Shown here piece by piece: positions 14,387 to 14,807 of a stretch of DNA of 14,807 nt. The DNA lies in contig JAJPYU010000150.1 of the NCBI GenBank assembly GCA_021204765.1, positions 1-14,807 on the forward strand, read 5' to 3'. The stretch's first letter is position 1, and every line of letters begins with the position of its first letter. Source of the DNA: Clostridiales bacterium. Its GTDB lineage: Bacteria > Bacillota > Clostridia > Lachnospirales > Lachnospiraceae. Under the pieces are notes generated by a model that searched no databases, was not told the DNA's origin, and worked only from the letters and a program-made list of their open reading frames with translations. The position numbers and the translations under genes were made by a program.

Positions 14387-14415
14387 ATTGTATTTTTTGC
14401 TGTAGGCAGTGTCAA
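14387..14415 (-). promoter_or_regulatory. Sigma-A type promoter of the xdh operon
   Basis: On the minus strand a perfect -35 box TTGACA (14415-14410) is followed after exactly 17 bases by TACAAT (14392-14387), one mismatch from the consensus -10. The predicted transcript starts near 14380 and leaves a leader of about 58 bases before the xdh start at 14322. The promoter lies in the only gap between ridA and xdh and probably drives xdh and the genes behind it. No experimental start site is available. Confidence 0.8.
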
Positions 14416-14424
14416 TAAATATTT

Positions 14425-14802
14425 TTACTTCTCCACAGCGACAGCTTCGATTTCCACCAGACCGCCCTTCGGCAGGTTAGCCACCTCCACACAGGAACGG
14501 GCAGGGACCTCGCCGGCAAAATAAGCGGCGTAGATCTCGTTGACTTTCCCGAAGTCACCGATGTCCGCCAGGAAGATGGTGGTCTTTACCACATGATCGA
14601 AATCCGATCCGCAGCCCTCCAGAATGGTTTTCAGGTTTTCAAGACTCTGTCTGGCCTGTGCCTCCACACCCTCAGGCAGAGTGCCGTCGGACGGATCCAA
14701 TCCCAGCTGTCCGGAGATGAAGATCATAGTTCCTGATTTTACCGCATGGACGTAGGGCCCTACTGCTGCCGGTGCTCCGTTTACATTTATTGCCTGTTTC
14801 AT
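14425..14802 (-). CDS. ridA: RidA-family (YjgF/YER057c/UK114) enamine/imine deaminase
   Basis: The 125-residue protein has the normal length for the Rid family and covers the whole fold. RidA proteins form trimers in the cytosol and hydrolyse reactive enamine/imine intermediates released by PLP enzymes and amino-acid oxidases, giving the keto acid and ammonia. Visible family features are the N-terminal GPY (residues 15-17), FISGQLGLDP (28-37), PARSCVEVANLPKGG (100-114) with the substrate-carboxylate Arg at 102, and VEIEAVA (116-122) with Glu117. The start codon lies five bases from the window edge, so its ribosome binding site and upstream neighbours cannot be seen. Its stop is only ten bases before the -35 box of the xdh promoter and I see no terminator between them, so read-through into xdh is possible. 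A role next to purine or amino-acid nitrogen catabolism is inference. The family call is secure; the physiological substrate is not known. Confidence 0.93.
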   Translation of the reverse strand: MKQAINVNGAPAAVGPYVHAVKSGTMIFISGQLGLDPSDGTLPEGVEAQARQSLENLKTILEGCGSDFDHVVKTTIFLADIGDFGKVNEIYAAYFAGEVPARSCVEVANLPKGGLVEIEAVAVEK

Positions 14803-14807
14803 TATCA

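Noticed and set aside
14323..14415. 31-residue N-terminal extension of the xanthine dehydrogenase from an ATG at 14415
   Set aside because: The extension overlaps a near-perfect promoter, has no family similarity and has no good ribosome binding site, whereas 14322 has a strong one.

Overview
All protein-coding genes in this window that I can support lie on the minus strand, so the locus reads from right to left. The base composition looks mid-GC. Strong GGAGG-type ribosome binding sites, ATGA start/stop overlaps and the gene families present suggest an anaerobic Firmicute, most likely a gut-type clostridium (Lachnospiraceae-like). That taxonomic call is inference from gene content only.

The core, about 14322 down to 3138, is a selenium-dependent molybdenum hydroxylase (SDMH) locus. 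In transcription order it holds: a fused [2Fe-2S]/molybdopterin xanthine dehydrogenase of the selenium-dependent type; an RnfB-like ferredoxin with four [4Fe-4S] motifs; the YqeB/EF2563-type maturation protein; an XdhC-type maturation protein with its two domains in swapped order; an NCS2 purine permease; a MocA-YqeC fusion; SelD; a small DUF3343 Se/S-carrier-like protein; an EF2568-type cysteine desulfurase; and YedF. Together these cover purine uptake, oxidation of a purine by a Mo/Fe-S/Se enzyme, electron removal by a ferredoxin, and supply of the molybdenum cofactor and its labile selenium. No selA, selB, selenocysteine tRNA or in-frame selenocysteine codon was recognised here, so SelD most likely serves the selenium cofactor of the hydroxylase, at least locally.

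To the right, at the window edge, is a RidA-family gene (14802-14425). A near-consensus promoter (TTGACA, 17 bp, TACAAT) begins only ten bases after its stop, followed by a 15-bp palindrome in the xdh leader. A second good promoter precedes the permease gene and overlaps a long imperfect hairpin. To the left, after a 265-bp gap with an extended -10 promoter and a leader rich in complementary segments, comes a TRAP transporter (dctQ, dctM, dctP). Its substrate cannot be read from the sequence. The dctP gene runs off the left edge with 356 codons visible.

The SDMH gene set is known from comparative genomics. The less ordinary points here are the permuted XdhC, the MocA-YqeC fusion, the RnfB-like ferredoxin standing where a FAD subunit would be expected, and the structured TRAP leader.
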